Shown: positions 5,900 to 6,329 of the stretch, piece after piece | Position numbering within the stretch: the stretch's first letter is position 1 | Layout: each line of letters starts with the position of its first letter | Assembly: GCA_002501845.1 (NCBI GenBank) | Contig: DAOL01000069.1 | Location: 6,615 to 12,943 of the forward strand | Reading direction: 5' to 3' | DNA from: Nitrososphaera sp. UBA217 | GTDB lineage: Archaea; Thermoproteota; Nitrososphaeria; Nitrososphaerales; Nitrososphaeraceae | DNA: 6,329 nt | Translations under genes and position numbers: made by a program | The notes under the pieces: model-generated | What the model was told of the DNA's origin: nothing | What the model saw: the letters and a program-made list of their open reading frames with translations, nothing else | Database searches by the model: none

Positions 5900-5907
5900 T
5901 TTAATAA
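5900..5907 (-). promoter_or_regulatory. Probable TATA box of the glycosyltransferase gene
   Basis: On the minus strand 5907-5900 reads TTATTAAA, centred about 26 bases before the GTG at 5878. The spacing predicts a leaderless transcript beginning at the GTG. A second A/T run (GATAAAAATC) lies closer, but it is too near the start codon to act as the box for it. No Shine-Dalgarno-like sequence precedes the GTG. Confidence 0.5.
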
Positions 5908-5915
5908 CAGGTGCA

Positions 5916-6056
5916 TTCTAGAACCATCCTTCAGCATTCCACTATTACAGAGTATGAATACAGAAGAATGCTACTCAGAACTCGAATTGAAATCTAATGG
6001 CGGCGCATGTTTTTAAGAGTTTCTTCTAAAACCAAGAATAATCTGATTTCTAGAAA
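5916..6056. repeat. Two TTCTAGAA palindromes in the divergent spacer
   Basis: TTCTAGAA occurs at 5916-5923 and again at 6048-6055, the second inside a ten-base palindrome TTTCTAGAAA (6047-6056). One copy lies just upstream of the glycosyltransferase TATA box and the other about eight bases upstream of the TFB TATA box. That symmetrical placement suits activator or repressor binding sites. Short A/T-rich palindromes do occur by chance, so this is only suggestive. I see no RNA gene or other conserved element in the rest of this 215-base spacer. Confidence 0.35.
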
Positions 6057-6063
6057 AATTAGA

Positions 6064-6073
6064 GATAATAAAA
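6064..6073 (+). promoter_or_regulatory. Probable TATA box of the TFB gene
   Basis: GATAATAAAA is centred about 26 bases before the ATG at 6094, the distance expected for leaderless archaeal transcription. This supports ATG 6094 over the in-frame ATG at 6007. The 29 codons between the two are A/T-rich, lysine- and asparagine-heavy and unlike the rest of the protein. Confidence 0.5.
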
Positions 6074-6093
6074 GAGGGAGCGGCGTAGTTGCG

Positions 6094-6329
6094 ATGGACT
6101 CAGGGGAACAACAAATACATTCTAGCGATAATTCAGCATATTGCAAGCAGTGTGAAAGTGGGACGGTAATGTTTGACATGGTCTTGACCGAATTTGTTTG
6201 CAGCTCGTGCGGCTGCGTTTTAGACGACAGGATTTTGCATTTCGATGGCGCCGCCGGGGCGGCAAACCTTTCAGAATATGGCGATGGAGCGAGGACCGGC
6301 ATGCCGGAATCCCTTGCGATGTATCACAA
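6094..6329 (+). CDS. tfb: Transcription factor B (TFIIB-like), N-terminal part, cut by window edge
   Basis: Seventy-eight codons are visible. Residues 16-41 form a zinc ribbon with two Cys pairs (C17/C20 and C36/C39, spaced CKQC-15-CSSC), followed by GCVLDD as in TFB/TFIIB. Residues 67-78, RTGMPESLAMYH, match the B-reader region that enters the RNA polymerase cleft (usual form R-x-G-x-P-x-S-L...H). TFB binds the BRE/TATA complex and recruits RNA polymerase; many members of this phylum carry several TFB copies. The linker between ribbon and reader (about 46-66) is divergent and lacks the EWRAF-like segment common in standard TFBs. The two cyclin folds that bind DNA would lie beyond the window, so they cannot be checked. 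ATG 6094 is chosen from the upstream T/A box. Confidence 0.88.
   Translation, partial: MDSGEQQIHSSDNSAYCKQCESGTVMFDMVLTEFVCSSCGCVLDDRILHFDGAAGAANLSEYGDGARTGMPESLAMYH

Noticed and set aside
5954..6016. A 20-residue plus-strand frame starting MNTEECYSEL in the divergent spacer
   Set aside because: It is very short, has no promoter-like box at the right distance and no recognisable similarity; chance is sufficient.
6007..6093. Longer TFB start at ATG 6007, adding 29 residues
   Set aside because: The added part is A/T-rich and low in quality as coding sequence, and it contains the T/A box that best explains initiation at 6094.
1..6329. CRISPR array, insertion sequence, tRNA or rRNA
   Set aside because: No regularly repeated 25-40-base units, transposase-like frames with terminal inverted repeats, cloverleaf with TTCRANNC arm, or rRNA-like stretches were seen on either strand by eye.

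Overview
The window looks like a piece of an archaeal chromosome, most likely from the Nitrososphaerota (Thaumarchaeota), perhaps a soil-type Nitrososphaera relative. The grounds are an archaeal transcription factor B (TFB) start, an archaeal-type PRPP synthetase, and a secreted FxLYD / CFI-box membrane protein of a kind I associate with this phylum. Several genes also have A/T-rich TATA-like boxes about 25-28 bases before a GTG or ATG, the geometry of leaderless archaeal mRNAs. The lineage is an inference, since no rRNA or other taxonomic marker is present.

Layout: Positions 1-69 may hold the first codons of a secreted or membrane protein running off the left edge on the minus strand. An AT-rich spacer (70-189) carries a cluster of TTAG-CTA repeats and two short inverted repeats. 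It leads into a DUF309-type gene (190-750, plus). That gene runs tail-to-tail, with an 11-base overlap, into a minus-strand gene for a secreted/membrane protein (740-2011). The minus-strand gene shares a divergent promoter region (about 2012-2097) with PRPP synthetase (2098-2985, plus). RNase Z (3017-3934, plus) follows after 31 bases. After a 108-base spacer with a 7+7-base perfect inverted repeat comes a small four-helix membrane protein of unknown function (4043-4522, plus). Only 3 bases separate it from the end of a minus-strand membrane glycosyltransferase of family 2, resembling Egghead (4526-5878). A 215-base AT-rich spacer with two TTCTAGAA palindromes then leads to the start of a divergent TFB gene (6094 to the right edge, plus), which is cut off by the window.

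How the genes fit together: this is mostly a mosaic of single genes, not one pathway. PRPP synthetase (nucleotide, histidine and cofactor precursor supply) and RNase Z (tRNA 3' end maturation) are housekeeping genes, and are co-directional. The secreted CFI-box protein and the glycosyltransferase both point to the cell envelope, and the glycosyltransferase probably makes a cell-surface polysaccharide or glycolipid. I see no rRNA, tRNA, CRISPR array, transposase or phage gene. I did not find a clear-cut new multi-gene system. The parts most worth a second look are the repeat cluster before the DUF309 gene, the CFI-box protein, the orphan four-helix membrane protein with its palindromic upstream site, and the divergent TFB.
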